64,000 nt of DNA from Caldanaerovirga acetigignens. Its GTDB lineage: Bacteria > Bacillota > Thermosediminibacteria > Thermosediminibacterales > Thermosediminibacteraceae. The notes beneath the pieces were generated by a model. The model had not been told where the DNA came from and ran no database searches. It was given only the letters and a program-made list of their open reading frames with translations. The stretch lies in contig NZ_FRCR01000001.1 in assembly GCF_900142995.1 (NCBI RefSeq), positions 62,001 to 126,000 of the forward strand. Reading direction: 5' to 3'. Both the position numbers and the translations under genes were made by a program. Positions 25,839-35,694 of the stretch are shown piece after piece; the stretch's first letter is position 1, and the number at the start of each line of letters is the position of its first letter.

Positions 25839-27140
25839 ATGCCCAAAGTAGCTTTTTACACTTTAGGATGCAAGGTCAACCAATACGAATCTGATGCCAT
25901 GGCCGAGTTGTTTAAAGAAAGAGGCTATGAACTGGTTGATTTCGATGAAATAGCTGATGTGTACATCATCAATACCTGCACTGTCACTAATGAGGGAGCG
26001 CGAAAGTCGAGGCAGATGATAAGACAGGCTACCCGAAGAAACCCCCAGGCAACGGTTGCTGTAGTAGGGTGTTACTCTCAAATGAATGCGGACGAAATTT
26101 TGCAAATACCCGGTGTTGACGTGGTGGTGGGCACGAAAGACCGGCACAAGATAGTGGACCTCGTGGAGCGGGCAAAAAAAAGTGATGCGAAAATTATCGA
26201 TGTTCAAGATATAATGAAGGTGAGGACTTTTGAGGAAATAGCCTTTAAAGGTTATAGGCAGCGCACCCGGGCCTTTTTAAAAATCCAGGAAGGATGCAAT
26301 ATGTTCTGCTCCTACTGCATAATACCCTATGTGCGCGGACCGGTTCGCAGCAGGCCAGTTGCGGGTATTTTGAAAGAAGCTGAAAACTTAGCAAAAGATG
26401 GATTTAAGGAGATTGTTCTCACGGGAATACACCTGGGGCTTTACGGAGCGGATTTTAAAAACGGACCTTCACTTTACGACGTTATAGAAAAACTTTCGAA
26501 AATAGAAGGTATAAAGAGGATTCGCCTGAGTTCAATTGAGGCGATGGAATTGAGCGATGATTTCATAAAAAAATTAGCGGCTTTGGAAAATTTCTGTCAT
26601 CATTTCCATATCCCCCTACAGAGCGGCAGCGACAAAATATTGAAGCTGATGAATAGGCGCTACACTGTATCGGAATTTGAGGAGAGGATTCAATTCATAA
26701 AAAAGATCATGCCCGATGTGGCTATTACTACCGATGTGATAGTAGGTTTTCCCGGAGAGACGGATGAGGATTTCAAAGATACGCGTGAATTTATAGAAAA
26801 GATAGGATTCAGCCGGCTCCATGTATTTAAGTTTTCACCGAGGGTTGGGACTCCCGCTGCGAAAATGCCCGATCAGGTACCTTCCGAATTGAAAGAAAAA
26901 CGAAGCCGAGAACTTATCAATTTAAGTAAAGAGCTTGAAAGAAAGTTTAGAGAAAAGTTTCTAGGCAAAGTTATTTATGTGCTGTTTGAAGAAAAGGACG
27001 ATGACCTATACTTCGGCCACACTGGCAATTATATTAAAGTAGGGGTGCGTTCCGAAGAAGAATTGAGGAACAAGATTCTTGAAGTTGAGTTAATAGAAAA
27101 TAGGGACGAATTTGCCCTAGGAAATATTAAAAAAAATTGA
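25839..27140 (+). CDS. mtaB: tRNA ct6A/t6A-37 methylthiotransferase MtaB
   Basis: 433 aa from ATG 25839. The MTTase domain supplies Cys11, Cys47 and Cys78 for one cluster; the radical SAM motif CNMFCSYC gives Cys153, Cys157 and Cys160; a TRAM-like domain closes the C terminus. It adds a methylthio group to t6A37 of ANN-decoding tRNAs. The starting codon is uncertain: the best SD (GGGGAGG at 25814-25820) is about 18 bases before the ATG, while GTG 25821 abuts it and an ATA lies at 25833. MiaB is excluded by the TLGCKVN start. Confidence 0.93.
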   Translation: MPKVAFYTLGCKVNQYESDAMAELFKERGYELVDFDEIADVYIINTCTVTNEGARKSRQMIRQATRRNPQATVAVVGCYSQMNADEILQIPGVDVVVGTKDRHKIVDLVERAKKSDAKIIDVQDIMKVRTFEEIAFKGYRQRTRAFLKIQEGCNMFCSYCIIPYVRGPVRSRPVAGILKEAENLAKDGFKEIVLTGIHLGLYGADFKNGPSLYDVIEKLSKIEGIKRIRLSSIEAMELSDDFIKKLAALENFCHHFHIPLQSGSDKILKLMNRRYTVSEFEERIQFIKKIMPDVAITTDVIVGFPGETDEDFKDTREFIEKIGFSRLHVFKFSPRVGTPAAKMPDQVPSELKEKRSRELINLSKELERKFREKFLGKVIYVLFEEKDDDLYFGHTGNYIKVGVRSEEELRNKILEVELIENRDEFALGNIKKN

Positions 27141-27218
27141 GTTGGAGAAGGAAAATTAAGGTCGAATGTGGAATAATTCCATTAAACTTTATATAAAGCC
27201 GAAAAAGGAGGTGGGACG

Positions 27219-27560
27219 GTGGAGTGTGTTTTCTGCAAAATAGCAAAAAAGGAGATACCAGCTTCGGTGGTTTACGAGGACGAGGATGTAATAGCTTTCA
27301 AGGATATAAATCCTCAAGCGCCCATCCATCTCCTTATTATTCCCAAAAACCACCTGAGTTCTATAATGGAAGTGGATGAAAATAACGGCGACTTAGTAAA
27401 GAAGATAGTAAAGGTAGCGCAAAGTCTCGCTAGGGAGAATAACATAGATAAAAAAGGTTTCAGGTTGGTAGTAAACACGGGAGACGATGGAGGGCAAACG
27501 GTACATCACCTTCATTTCCACTTGCTGGGCGGTAGGTTTATGACCTGGCCTCCAGGCTAA
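27219..27560 (+). CDS. HIT-family nucleotide-binding protein
   Basis: 113 aa. Histidine-triad protein of the Hint branch: CxFC start (CVFCKIAKKEIP), HLLIIPKNH and the triad VHHLHFHLLGGR near residues 96-107. Such proteins hydrolyse adenosine phosphoramidates such as AMP-lysine. GTG start after AAAGGAGGTGG. Located as in Clostridia between mtaB and rpsU. Confidence 0.92.
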   Translation: MECVFCKIAKKEIPASVVYEDEDVIAFKDINPQAPIHLLIIPKNHLSSIMEVDENNGDLVKKIVKVAQSLARENNIDKKGFRLVVNTGDDGGQTVHHLHFHLLGGRFMTWPPG

Positions 27561-27615
27561 TACTGCCGAAAACACAAATTCAAATAATTTCTTCTGTGGG
27601 GGGAGGGAGTAAAGG

Positions 27616-27792
27616 ATGCCAGAAATACGCGTTGGGGAAAACGAATCTATAGACAACGCCATAAAAAGGTTCAAGCGAATGTGCCAAAAGGCCGGTGTTC
27701 TCTCTGAATTGAGAAAAAGAGAGCATTACGAAAAGCCCAGCGTAAGGAGAAAGAAAAAGTCTGAAGCGGCGCGCAAGAGAAAGCATCGGTAA
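27616..27792 (+). CDS. rpsU: 30S ribosomal protein S21
   Basis: 58 aa, beginning [19 protein letters not shown] and ending in a highly basic tail ([15 protein letters not shown]), typical of S21. It helps the small subunit recognise mRNA starts. The ATG sits just after GGGAGGGAGTAAAGG. Position before yqeY is conserved in Firmicutes. Confidence 0.96.
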   Translation: MPEIRVGENESIDNAIKRFKRMCQKAGVLSELRKREHYEKPSVRRKKKSEAARKRKHR

Positions 27793-27814
27793 GGTTTCAA
27801 GGAGGTTAATTCCA

Positions 27815-28264
27815 TTGTCTATTAAGGCAAAACTGAATGAAGATTTAAAGAAAGCCTTGAAAGAAGGCAAAAAAGAACGGCTGTCAGTTATTAGGATGGC
27901 AAAGGCTGCCATAATAAACGAGGAAAAAGCTGTCATGCACGAATTGAACGATGATGAGGTAATCGAGGTCATTTCAAGAGAAGTGAAAAAGCGAAAAGAT
28001 GCCAAAGAGGAATATGAACGATTAGGGCGCGGCGATAAGGCCGTTGAGCTGCAAAGAGAGATAGAGATTTTACAAGAATACCTCCCCCTGCAGCTTACCG
28101 AGGGAGAGTTAGAAGAAATAATTAAAAAGACTATATCTGAGATTGGAGCCAAAGATTTGAAGGATTTAGGGATGGTCATGAGAGCGGTTCTTCCGCAGGT
28201 AAAAGGGAGGGCAGACGGCAAGACAGTAAATGCCATAGCAAAGAAGCTACTTCAAAGCCAATAG
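27815..28264 (+). CDS. yqeY: GatB/YqeY-domain protein
   Basis: 149 aa; helical YqeY protein, equal to the tRNA-binding tail domain found in GatB. TTG start with AAGGAGG upstream. Typical motifs are AAIINEEKA, EYERLGR and a C-terminal MRAVLPQVKGRADGKTVN. Thought to assist amidotransferase-linked tRNA charging, but the role of the free form is unproven. Terminator follows. Confidence 0.92.
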   Translation: MSIKAKLNEDLKKALKEGKKERLSVIRMAKAAIINEEKAVMHELNDDEVIEVISREVKKRKDAKEEYERLGRGDKAVELQREIEILQEYLPLQLTEGELEEIIKKTISEIGAKDLKDLGMVMRAVLPQVKGRADGKTVNAIAKKLLQSQ

Positions 28265-28293
28265 CCCGGCAAAAGCCGGGTTATTTGTTTTTT
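28261..28293 (+). terminator. Terminator after yqeY
   Basis: Stem ATAGCCCGGC/GCCGGGTTAT (with one G-U) around AAAA, then a T-rich tail. The yqeY stop codon lies in the left arm. Confidence 0.75.
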
Positions 28294-28373
28294 GTGCGGG
28301 CTTCGATTTGTAATTAAACGTATCTTTTAGGAATAAATTTTTAAAAAGAAATTATTGTTGAGAAGGATGCATT

Positions 28374-28655
28374 ATGAAAAGGAGTCAAAGGGAAGAACTG
28401 AAGTCAAAGTTTATAGAAGCCCTCGACCTTCCAAAGGATGTAGTTCTTGACCTTCCTAGGGTTACGGTTACCGGAAAGGTTGGTGTATTGATAGAAAGTC
28501 ACAAAGGAATTGTCGAATACGGTCCAGAAAAAGTTACAGTAAATACTTCCATTGGGCTTCTTGTAATAAAAGGAGAAGAGCTCTTTATAAAATATGTGTT
28601 GGCGGATGAAATTTTTATAGAGGGAAGAGTTAAAGATATAGAGTTTGATGAATGA
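28374..28655 (+). CDS. yqfC: Sporulation protein YqfC
   Basis: 93 aa, small beta-rich protein of the YqfC family: LDLPKDVVLDLPRVTV and repeated short strands (IESHKGIVEYG, VNTSIGLLVIKG). In Bacillus it is made under sporulation control with YqfD; its function is unknown. ATG after AGAAGG. It is paired with yqfD, which starts 16 bases later. Confidence 0.9.
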   Translation: MKRSQREELKSKFIEALDLPKDVVLDLPRVTVTGKVGVLIESHKGIVEYGPEKVTVNTSIGLLVIKGEELFIKYVLADEIFIEGRVKDIEFDE

Positions 28656-28671
28656 CCTCGGGGGGTAAAAG

Positions 28672-29862
28672 GTGCTTTTCATAAAATTATGGAATTGTTT
28701 GCGGGGATATGTTATTATAAAAATAGTAGGGCAGTACGCGGAAAGGCTGATAAATCAAGCAGCCTTCAGTGGCGTTTATCTTTGGGACATAAGGCGTATT
28801 GAAGAAAATACACTTTTGGCGAAGGTCAGCGTCCGCGGGTTTTTTAAACTCCATTTTTTTGCGCGAAAAACTAAGTGCAGGATTTATATAATGCAAAAAA
28901 GGGGACTATATTTTGCTTTAAGCAGGTTAAGAAGGCGAAAAGTATTATTGCTTGGGGTAGTATTTTTTATTGCTGCAATTTACCTGCTTTCCTCTATAGT
29001 ATGGAAGGTGGAGGTAAATACTCAAAGTGAAGAGCTGAAAAATTCGATTTTGAAGGATTTAGAACAGTGGGGGCTGAAGCCCGGTATATTTAAACATGAC
29101 CTTGACAAACAATATTTTCTTGATAAAATACTCCTTAACTATAAGAACATTTCTTGGGCGGAGATAGAAATAAAAGGTAGCAGGGTAATAGTGGAAGTGG
29201 TAGAAAGAAAAATGCCACCCGATTTGAAAGAAGATGATCCTTGCCACATCGTAGCTGCAAAGGACGGTATAATCGAGGAAGTGCTCCCTTTGAGAGGAGA
29301 GGCTGTGGTAAAGCCGGGAGATACTGTAAGCAAAGGAGATGTACTCATATCTGGCAGAGTATCCCTAGCAAGAGAGGAAAGTGGGGAAAAGAAGCTACTT
29401 GTGAGGGCAAAGGGCATTGTGAAAGCCAGGGTGTGGTACACGGAATCGGTGGAAGTGCCTTTAGTAGAAACTGTAAAAAAATACACTGGTAGAGTGAAAA
29501 GAGCATATAAAATAAGGTTTGGTAATAAAGAACTGTATATTCAACTGGGAAAGGTGAACTTTTCAAGTTACGAAGAGGAAGAGTTGGATTCGAGAAGCAT
29601 AATTTTTTCGATGTTCGACAGTGTGAGCTTAAATCTTATCCTTTACAGAGAAGTAAAGGAGGAAAAGCAGTTTCTTGGAGTGGAGGGGGCGTCTCAGGAG
29701 GCTAATAGGAGATTAACAGAAAAGCTTAAAATACTTTCTGGGGAAGTTCAGATAGTTCAAAAAAAAGTGGAATTCACTCTTGATATGGAAAAACAGGTGG
29801 TTGTCGGGACATTGATCCTGGAAGTTATCGAGGACATTGGAATTGAAAAAAAGATCGAATAA
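28672..29862 (+). CDS. yqfD: Sporulation protein YqfD
   Basis: 396 aa. One membrane segment near residues 89-108 divides an N-terminal cytosolic part (NxLRGYVIIKIVG start) from a large outer domain, as in the Bacillus protein. GTG start after a GGGGGG run. Family members are made in sporulating cells and needed for efficient spore formation in Bacillus and Clostridia; the molecular task is unknown. A POTRA-like segment lies after the membrane anchor (WAEIEIKGSRVIVEVVER). Confidence 0.9.
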   Translation: MLFIKLWNCLRGYVIIKIVGQYAERLINQAAFSGVYLWDIRRIEENTLLAKVSVRGFFKLHFFARKTKCRIYIMQKRGLYFALSRLRRRKVLLLGVVFFIAAIYLLSSIVWKVEVNTQSEELKNSILKDLEQWGLKPGIFKHDLDKQYFLDKILLNYKNISWAEIEIKGSRVIVEVVERKMPPDLKEDDPCHIVAAKDGIIEEVLPLRGEAVVKPGDTVSKGDVLISGRVSLAREESGEKKLLVRAKGIVKARVWYTESVEVPLVETVKKYTGRVKRAYKIRFGNKELYIQLGKVNFSSYEEEELDSRSIIFSMFDSVSLNLILYREVKEEKQFLGVEGASQEANRRLTEKLKILSGEVQIVQKKVEFTLDMEKQVVVGTLILEVIEDIGIEKKIE

Positions 29863-29880
29863 ATAAAGGAGGATGGTTTA

Positions 29881-30858
29881 TTGGGTAAAAATCTGGCCGA
29901 GGCCAAGGTTTACGTGGATAATATAAAGGCTGTTGCTGAGCTTTTCGGAAGTAGGGATGAAAATATTAAATTCATTGAAAAAGAATTTGATGTGCGAATA
30001 ATACAGAGAAATGGAGAAATTCTTATATTGGGCGAAAAAGAAAATGTTGGGTCAGTGGAGAAACTTTTATTACAGTTGATTAAAGTTTTAAAGGGAGGAA
30101 ATTCTTTGACCTCGTCCGACATCAGATACTTTTCAAGACTTGTGAAGGAAGGGCAGGAGGAAAAGATTACCGATCTTTTCGATGATGTAATATGTTTAAA
30201 TCACAGGGGAAAACCGATAAAGCCTAAAACTATTGGTCAAAAACTGTACGTCATGGCAGTGAAGAGAAACGATATAGTATTTTGTATCGGTCCGGCAGGT
30301 ACAGGTAAGACTTATCTAGCCATGGCGCTAGCGGTTACAGCTTTGAAGGAAAGAGAAGTTAGCCGCATAATTCTTACGCGGCCAGCGGTAGAAGCTGGTG
30401 AGAAATTGGGATTTCTGCCGGGAGACCTCCAAGAAAAAGTGAATCCTTATTTACGGCCGCTTTACGATGCCCTTTACGACATTCTTGGGGTGGAAACTTT
30501 CCAGCGGTATATGGAAAAGGGAATCATAGAAGTAGCACCCTTGGCATACATGAGAGGGAGGACATTGGACGACTCTTTTATAATTTTGGACGAGGCACAA
30601 AATACTACATCCGAGCAGATGAAAATGTTCCTTACTCGCCTTGGTTTCGGCTCTAAGGCGGTGATTACGGGCGATGTAACCCAGGTTGATCTTCCGAAGG
30701 GAGTATATTCGGGCCTGGAAGAAGTTCAGCTTGTACTAAAGGGCATTGAAGGGATAGAATTCATTTACCTTACCGACAAAGATGTGGTGCGACACGAAGT
30801 GGTACAGAAGATAATTAAGGCTTACGAAAGGTATGAAGAAAGTCGAAAAACTCAATGA
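29881..30858 (+). CDS. phoH: PhoH-family ATPase
   Basis: 325 aa, TTG start eight bases after GGAGG. Walker A GPAGTGKT at 137-144 and Walker B-like [11 protein letters not shown] near 236; an N-terminal KH-like RNA-binding region covers residues 25-70. Family PhoH/YbeZ, often encoded next to the RNase YbeY as here (pgpH lies between them), and linked to RNA processing and ribosome maturation. Confidence 0.94.
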   Translation: MGKNLAEAKVYVDNIKAVAELFGSRDENIKFIEKEFDVRIIQRNGEILILGEKENVGSVEKLLLQLIKVLKGGNSLTSSDIRYFSRLVKEGQEEKITDLFDDVICLNHRGKPIKPKTIGQKLYVMAVKRNDIVFCIGPAGTGKTYLAMALAVTALKEREVSRIILTRPAVEAGEKLGFLPGDLQEKVNPYLRPLYDALYDILGVETFQRYMEKGIIEVAPLAYMRGRTLDDSFIILDEAQNTTSEQMKMFLTRLGFGSKAVITGDVTQVDLPKGVYSGLEEVQLVLKGIEGIEFIYLTDKDVVRHEVVQKIIKAYERYEESRKTQ

Positions 30859-30870
30859 GGGGCTGGTTCT

Positions 30871-32964
30871 GTGTCGGTTGATTTGAGACGCGGCTGGTCT
30901 AGAATAAGGACGATAAAACAGAATAATAAATTGCTTTCTAACTGCGCCTTCCAAAGATCGATGGTGGGAGTCGCATTTTTTTTGGCAATGGTTGTTCTAA
31001 TGCTTGTAAATACGTTCCCGAAAAAATACGACCTGAAAGTGGGCGACATAGTTCAGGAAGATATAGTAGCACACAAGGATGCCATTGACACTATTGCGAC
31101 TCGAAAGCTTCAAGTGGCTGCAGCCAACTCTGTGCCGAAAAAGTACACGTTAGACCAAAATGTGACGAAGGAAGTAAAAGAGAAAGTTGCGGAGATATTT
31201 GCTAGGGTAAGAGATGTAAGGGCCAAAGAAATTGACGAATCAAACAAGATAAAGACACTAAAGTCGGTTATACCTAACAGTTTTTCCGATGAAACCTATT
31301 CGGTAATGCTAAATTTAAGCGATTCTGAACTTAGGGAGCTAGAGACCGTTACAAAAGCGGTTATTGAGACTGTAATGAATGACGGGATTAAGGAAGAATC
31401 CATTGACAGGGCAAAAGCGCTGATAATAGAAGAATTCAAAAAAACAAGCCTTTCCGAACCTGTAAAGAGCACTGGGGAAGACGTTGCTTTTTCTGTAATA
31501 AAGCCCAACATGATTTTTGACGAAGAAGCAACGGAGCGGGAACAGAAAGCGGCTATGGAAGCTGTTGTGCCGGTGAAAATTACGAAAGGACAGGTACTTG
31601 TAGAAAAAGGAAAACCGGTAACGCAAGACCAGCTAGAACTTTTGAAAGAATTAGGGCTTCTTTCTCAGGACAATTCCTCATACTTTAAAATGGCCTTTGG
31701 AGTCGCCATACTTGTATTAATTCTTGAGTTTATCATGGCCGTTGAGATATACTTTTATCATAAAGATGTGTTCGACAACTTGCCGTACCTAGGATTGCTA
31801 GCTATAATTGTGGTAACGACCCTTTTCATATCAACAGTTTTCAAGACAATATCTAATTTTCTGGTGCCAATATCCGCAGGGAGTATGTTGATATCCATAC
31901 TTATTAATCCACATATAGCAGTGACGGCAAGTTTCGTGATGTCGGTTGCCGTTGGTGTGATTCTAGGGAATGACTTTTCAAGCGCCTTAGTCGCCTTGGT
32001 GGGAGGTCTTATAGGGACGTATTTTACAAGGAAGGTATTGCAGCGGGGCGATTTGACCAAAGCCGGTGGATTGGTAGGATTTGTTAATTTTCTCATAATA
32101 TTCGGATTTGGATTTCTGAACAATAATGCGCTCCTGGACATAGCGAGGCAAAGTTTTTGGGGAATAGCGAACGGGTTTTTGTCTTCAATCTTAACCATAG
32201 GTTTACTTCCTTTTCTGGAAAATTCTTTTGGCATAACAACGTCTGTAAGGCTTCTGGAACTTTCCAACCCCAACCAACCTCTTCTTCGCCGTCTGCTGCT
32301 TGAAGCTCCAGGGACCTATCACCATTCCATTATAGTTGGGAACCTCGCAGAGGCTGCTGCAGAAGCTGTTGGGGGCGATGCCCTATTGGCGCGGGTTGGA
32401 GCAAGTTATCACGATATTGGCAAGTTAAAAAGACCTTATTTTTTCATAGAAAATCAGCTAACTTCAGACAATCCTCACGACAAATTGAATCCGACGCTGA
32501 GCGCGCTCATAATCACTTCTCACGTTAAAGATGGCCTTGAAATAGCGCGGCAGCATAAATTGCCGCCGGTCATTCAGAATTTTATAGCTCAACACCACGG
32601 TACTTCGCTATTAACTTATTTTTATAAAAAAGCCATGGAAAGTCACGAAGAAAAAAAAATAGAGGAGAGAAGCTTTCGCTACGATGGTCCCAAGCCGCAA
32701 ACAAAAGAAGTTGCCATCGTAATGTTGGCAGACTCGGCTGAAGCTGCAGTGCGTTCCATGACGAAACCGACCCCTGGGAAAATAGATGGACTTATAAGGC
32801 AGATAATTAAAGAGAAACTAGCCGATGGTCAGTTGGACGAAAGCAACCTGACGTTGAAGGACCTCGATAAAATTGCCGCAGCTTTTTCCAGAGTTCTAAC
32901 TGGGATTTTCCATACTAGGATAGAGTATCCAGAAAAATTGCAAGAACTAGAAAGGAAGGGTTGA
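30871..32964 (+). CDS. pgpH: 7TM-HD cyclic-di-AMP phosphodiesterase PgpH
   Basis: 697 aa, GTG start. N-terminal membrane anchor and outer 7TMR-HDED domain (about 50-270), then seven membrane segments (about 270-470), then a cytosolic HD domain with YHDIGK (His514, Asp515), HHSIIVGNLAE and QHHGT. PgpH in Listeria breaks c-di-AMP to pApA, a signal for cell-wall and potassium control. The same gene sits between phoH and ybeY in most Firmicutes. Confidence 0.92.
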   Translation: MSVDLRRGWSRIRTIKQNNKLLSNCAFQRSMVGVAFFLAMVVLMLVNTFPKKYDLKVGDIVQEDIVAHKDAIDTIATRKLQVAAANSVPKKYTLDQNVTKEVKEKVAEIFARVRDVRAKEIDESNKIKTLKSVIPNSFSDETYSVMLNLSDSELRELETVTKAVIETVMNDGIKEESIDRAKALIIEEFKKTSLSEPVKSTGEDVAFSVIKPNMIFDEEATEREQKAAMEAVVPVKITKGQVLVEKGKPVTQDQLELLKELGLLSQDNSSYFKMAFGVAILVLILEFIMAVEIYFYHKDVFDNLPYLGLLAIIVVTTLFISTVFKTISNFLVPISAGSMLISILINPHIAVTASFVMSVAVGVILGNDFSSALVALVGGLIGTYFTRKVLQRGDLTKAGGLVGFVNFLIIFGFGFLNNNALLDIARQSFWGIANGFLSSILTIGLLPFLENSFGITTSVRLLELSNPNQPLLRRLLLEAPGTYHHSIIVGNLAEAAAEAVGGDALLARVGASYHDIGKLKRPYFFIENQLTSDNPHDKLNPTLSALIITSHVKDGLEIARQHKLPPVIQNFIAQHHGTSLLTYFYKKAMESHEEKKIEERSFRYDGPKPQTKEVAIVMLADSAEAAVRSMTKPTPGKIDGLIRQIIKEKLADGQLDESNLTLKDLDKIAAAFSRVLTGIFHTRIEYPEKLQELERKG

Positions 32965-32966
32965 AT

Positions 32967-33446
32967 TTGGACCAAGTAACCATAAACGACATGCAGGATA
33001 AAATAAAAGTTGATCAAGAATTACAGGAATTGATAAAAAAAGCAGTTGAGCTAACGCTGGATTTGGAAAAGGCAGATCCCAAAGCGGAAGTTAGCGTAGC
33101 TTTGGTCGACAATGCTTACATTCGCCAATTAAATAAGATTTACAGGGGGAAAGATGAACCGACAGACGTATTGTCCTTTTCCCTTGGCGATGAAAGTTTT
33201 ATTGGTGGATACGAGGAAATAGAACATTTGCTAGGCGATATCGTGGTTTCTCTCGAAAAGGCAGAAGAACAGGCAAATATTTATGGCCACTCTTTTAAAA
33301 GAGAGGTTGTTTACCTGCTTGTACATGGTACATTGCACCTCTTAGGTTATGACCATGAAAATGATGAACAAAGGAAAGTAATGAGGGAAAAGGAGGAAAG
33401 AATTCTTAGAGCTTTAGGGCTTTCCCGTGAGGAGTCCGGACTATGA
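32967..33446 (+). CDS. ybeY: Endoribonuclease/rRNA maturation factor YbeY
   Basis: 159 aa from TTG 32967, seven bases after GGAAGG; the TTG at 32961 overlaps the pgpH stop and stands too close to the SD. Metal site H-x3-H-x5-H in HGTLHLLGYDH, with DEPTDVLSF upstream, is intact. Needed for 16S 3'-end maturation and ribosome quality control. It overlaps dgkA by four bases at its end. Confidence 0.95.
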   Translation: MDQVTINDMQDKIKVDQELQELIKKAVELTLDLEKADPKAEVSVALVDNAYIRQLNKIYRGKDEPTDVLSFSLGDESFIGGYEEIEHLLGDIVVSLEKAEEQANIYGHSFKREVVYLLVHGTLHLLGYDHENDEQRKVMREKEERILRALGLSREESGL

Positions 33447-33838
33447 AAAAGAGCAGGACCCTTTTCGAGAGTTTCATATATGCCATTTCGGGGGTTATTT
33501 ATTCCCTTAAAACCCAGAGAAACATGAGAATCCACTTTTTGGCAGCTTTACTAGTAATGGTTTTGAGCAAGTATCTCAACCTCGAGAAAATAGAAATAGT
33601 TGCTGTGGCTTTTGCTGCAACTCTGGTCATAATTGCGGAGATGATAAACACGGCTGTGGAGACTGCCGTCGACATGATAACGGATAGGTTCCACCCCATG
33701 GCTAGAATAGCGAAAAATGTGGCAGCTGGAGCGGTGCTGATTGCGGCTTTAAATGCACTTGTAGTAGGTTATATGGTATTTTCTGATAAGCTTTATGATC
33801 TACTTATAGGGATTCAAAGTCTGATTTTCGGGCGTTAG
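33443..33838 (+). CDS. dgkA: Diacylglycerol/undecaprenol kinase DgkA
   Basis: 131 aa with three membrane segments. The family motif (EMINTAVETAVDMITDRFHPMARIAKNVAAG-like, within 65-100) with its conserved Glu, Asn and Asp residues is complete. In Firmicutes the enzyme phosphorylates undecaprenol. It begins in an ATGA overlap with ybeY, so the two are translationally coupled. The era and cdd genes that normally come next are absent here. Confidence 0.93.
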   Translation: MKKSRTLFESFIYAISGVIYSLKTQRNMRIHFLAALLVMVLSKYLNLEKIEIVAVAFAATLVIIAEMINTAVETAVDMITDRFHPMARIAKNVAAGAVLIAALNALVVGYMVFSDKLYDLLIGIQSLIFGR

Positions 33839-33871
33839 CCAATACTGATACAAAGATGGGGGCATTTAAAC

Positions 33872-34900
33872 ATGAATAGGAAAATTATAGCCTTGATATT
33901 GTTTTTTTTTATTCTTTTGCTTCCAGGTTGCATAAGGACCACTGTGGAGGAAGAAAAAGATAAAAGAAAAGAAGAGCAAATAACCCGGCCGGTAGTGACA
34001 GAGCCTATTTTAAAAAATCCGTTAACGGGCCTTCCGATGGTTATGGGGGAAGAATACATAAGGCCCTTCGCGGTTATGGTAGAAAACGAAAAAAATGCAA
34101 GACCTCAATCAGGCTTAGATAAAGCCGATGTAGTATACGAAATATTAACAGAAGGCGGCATTACCAGATTTCTCGCTGTTTACTTTGGAAGTAACGCCGA
34201 GGAGATAGGGCCGGTCAGGAGTGCGCGCCCTTATTTTATAGATTTTGCTATGGAATATGAGGCTATTTACGTCCATTACGGGGGAAGTCCCCAAGCTTAT
34301 TCCGACCTGAAAAAGTACGACAAAATTGATAATATAGATGGTATATACGACAATGTTACCTTCTGGAGGGACAAAACCCGCAGACCCCCGCACAACGCAT
34401 ATACCAGCTCCCATAATATTATGAAGACCGCCCAAAAGCGCGGATACCTCAGAACAGTTAAACTGAACGGGTGGGATTTTATAGGCGAAGAAAATAGCAC
34501 TCCCGGCTCTCTCAAGGAATTTGAGCTTGATTATTCCAGAAATTACAAGGTGAAGTACGTATACGATGAAAAAAAACAGGCGTATATAAGGTACATAAAC
34601 GATAAACCTCATGTCGACCGGAAAACTAACGAACCCATTGCTGTTAGAAATGTAATTATACAATTTATGGATACCCGCGTATTTGATTCGGAAGGCAGAC
34701 TTGCGATAAAAACGATGGGTTCTGGTAAAGGATATTACATAAGCGATGGAAATTGTACCTATATAAATTGGGAAAAAAATTCCCGCTTTGCAAAGACTAA
34801 GTACACCACAGAAAACGGCGTAGAATTAAGGTTAAATCCGGGGAATACCTGGATTCAAATAATGCCTATCCAGGCGAAAACAAAATTGGACCTTAACTAA
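33872..34900 (+). CDS. DUF3048 (YerB-like) lipoprotein
   Basis: 342 aa. Type II signal peptide ending in the lipobox LLPGC (Cys at about residue 21), so the protein is anchored to the outer face of the membrane. The rest matches DUF3048: RPFAVMVENEKNARPQSGL, DVVYEILTEGGITRF, PVRSARPYF and a C-terminal DUF3048_C half. Function is unknown in the whole family. It stands between dgkA and recO, where cdd and era usually stand. Confidence 0.88.
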   Translation: MNRKIIALILFFFILLLPGCIRTTVEEEKDKRKEEQITRPVVTEPILKNPLTGLPMVMGEEYIRPFAVMVENEKNARPQSGLDKADVVYEILTEGGITRFLAVYFGSNAEEIGPVRSARPYFIDFAMEYEAIYVHYGGSPQAYSDLKKYDKIDNIDGIYDNVTFWRDKTRRPPHNAYTSSHNIMKTAQKRGYLRTVKLNGWDFIGEENSTPGSLKEFELDYSRNYKVKYVYDEKKQAYIRYINDKPHVDRKTNEPIAVRNVIIQFMDTRVFDSEGRLAIKTMGSGKGYYISDGNCTYINWEKNSRFAKTKYTTENGVELRLNPGNTWIQIMPIQAKTKLDLN

Positions 34901-34916
34901 AGGAGAGGTAGCGAGA

Positions 34917-35663
34917 ATGGGTGTATATACAACAGAAGCCATCGTGGTTGGCTATAGAGATTTTAGAGAAGCTGACAGGATATTGACCCTTTTTTCTCCG
35001 GAAAGGGGTAAGATACATGCGGTGGCAAGAGGGGTTCGGCAACCCAGAAGTCCCCTGATGGCCGGCACGCAACTTTTTTCCTATAGCAAGTTTCTTCTGG
35101 TTGAAGGGAAAAATTTGGATTCCGTAAGCCAGTGTGAGCTTAAGGAATCCTTTTTTAAAATAAGGGAAGATTTGGACAGGATGGCGTACGGAGCTTATTT
35201 CGCGGAGCTTCTTCGAATCTCCACGCGGGAGTGCGAAAAAAGTGAAGAAGTTTTTAGGTTTTTTCTAAAGACGCTGTTTTTGCTTGAGGTATGGGAAGAC
35301 CTGAAGATTATGGCAAGAACCTTTGAGCTGAAGTTGATGGCTCTACAGGGGTTTAAACCTCAGATATTTTGTTGTGTGAATTGCGGTGGAAAGGGATTGG
35401 AGAAGGTTTGGTTCAGCTCGATATTAGGTGGAACCCTCTGCGAAAAGTGCAAAAGTAAGGACAACAAGGCAATTAAAATATCCAAAGAAGCCCTGTCGGT
35501 GATGAGACAAATATTAAAAAAAAGATTTGAGGAGTTGATAGAACTGAAATTGAGTGAAGACATAAAAAATGAATTAAAAGAGGCAATTTTAGATTTCGTT
35601 TTGCACCAGTTAGAGAGAAAGCCTAGAACATTGTGCTTTTTGGAGGAGATATCTATGTTGTGA
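34917..35663 (+). CDS. recO: DNA repair protein RecO
   Basis: 248 aa. N-terminal OB fold (TTEAIVVGYRDFREADRILTLFSPERG), a helical middle part, and a zinc-binding motif with C-x2-C pairs at CCVNCGG and CEKCKS. RecO loads RecA onto single-stranded DNA with RecR in gap repair. ATG after AGGAGAGGTAG. Confidence 0.95.
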   Translation: MGVYTTEAIVVGYRDFREADRILTLFSPERGKIHAVARGVRQPRSPLMAGTQLFSYSKFLLVEGKNLDSVSQCELKESFFKIREDLDRMAYGAYFAELLRISTRECEKSEEVFRFFLKTLFLLEVWEDLKIMARTFELKLMALQGFKPQIFCCVNCGGKGLEKVWFSSILGGTLCEKCKSKDNKAIKISKEALSVMRQILKKRFEELIELKLSEDIKNELKEAILDFVLHQLERKPRTLCFLEEISML

Positions 35664-35694
35664 AAACAATTTTAAAAATAGAGGTGGATATATT

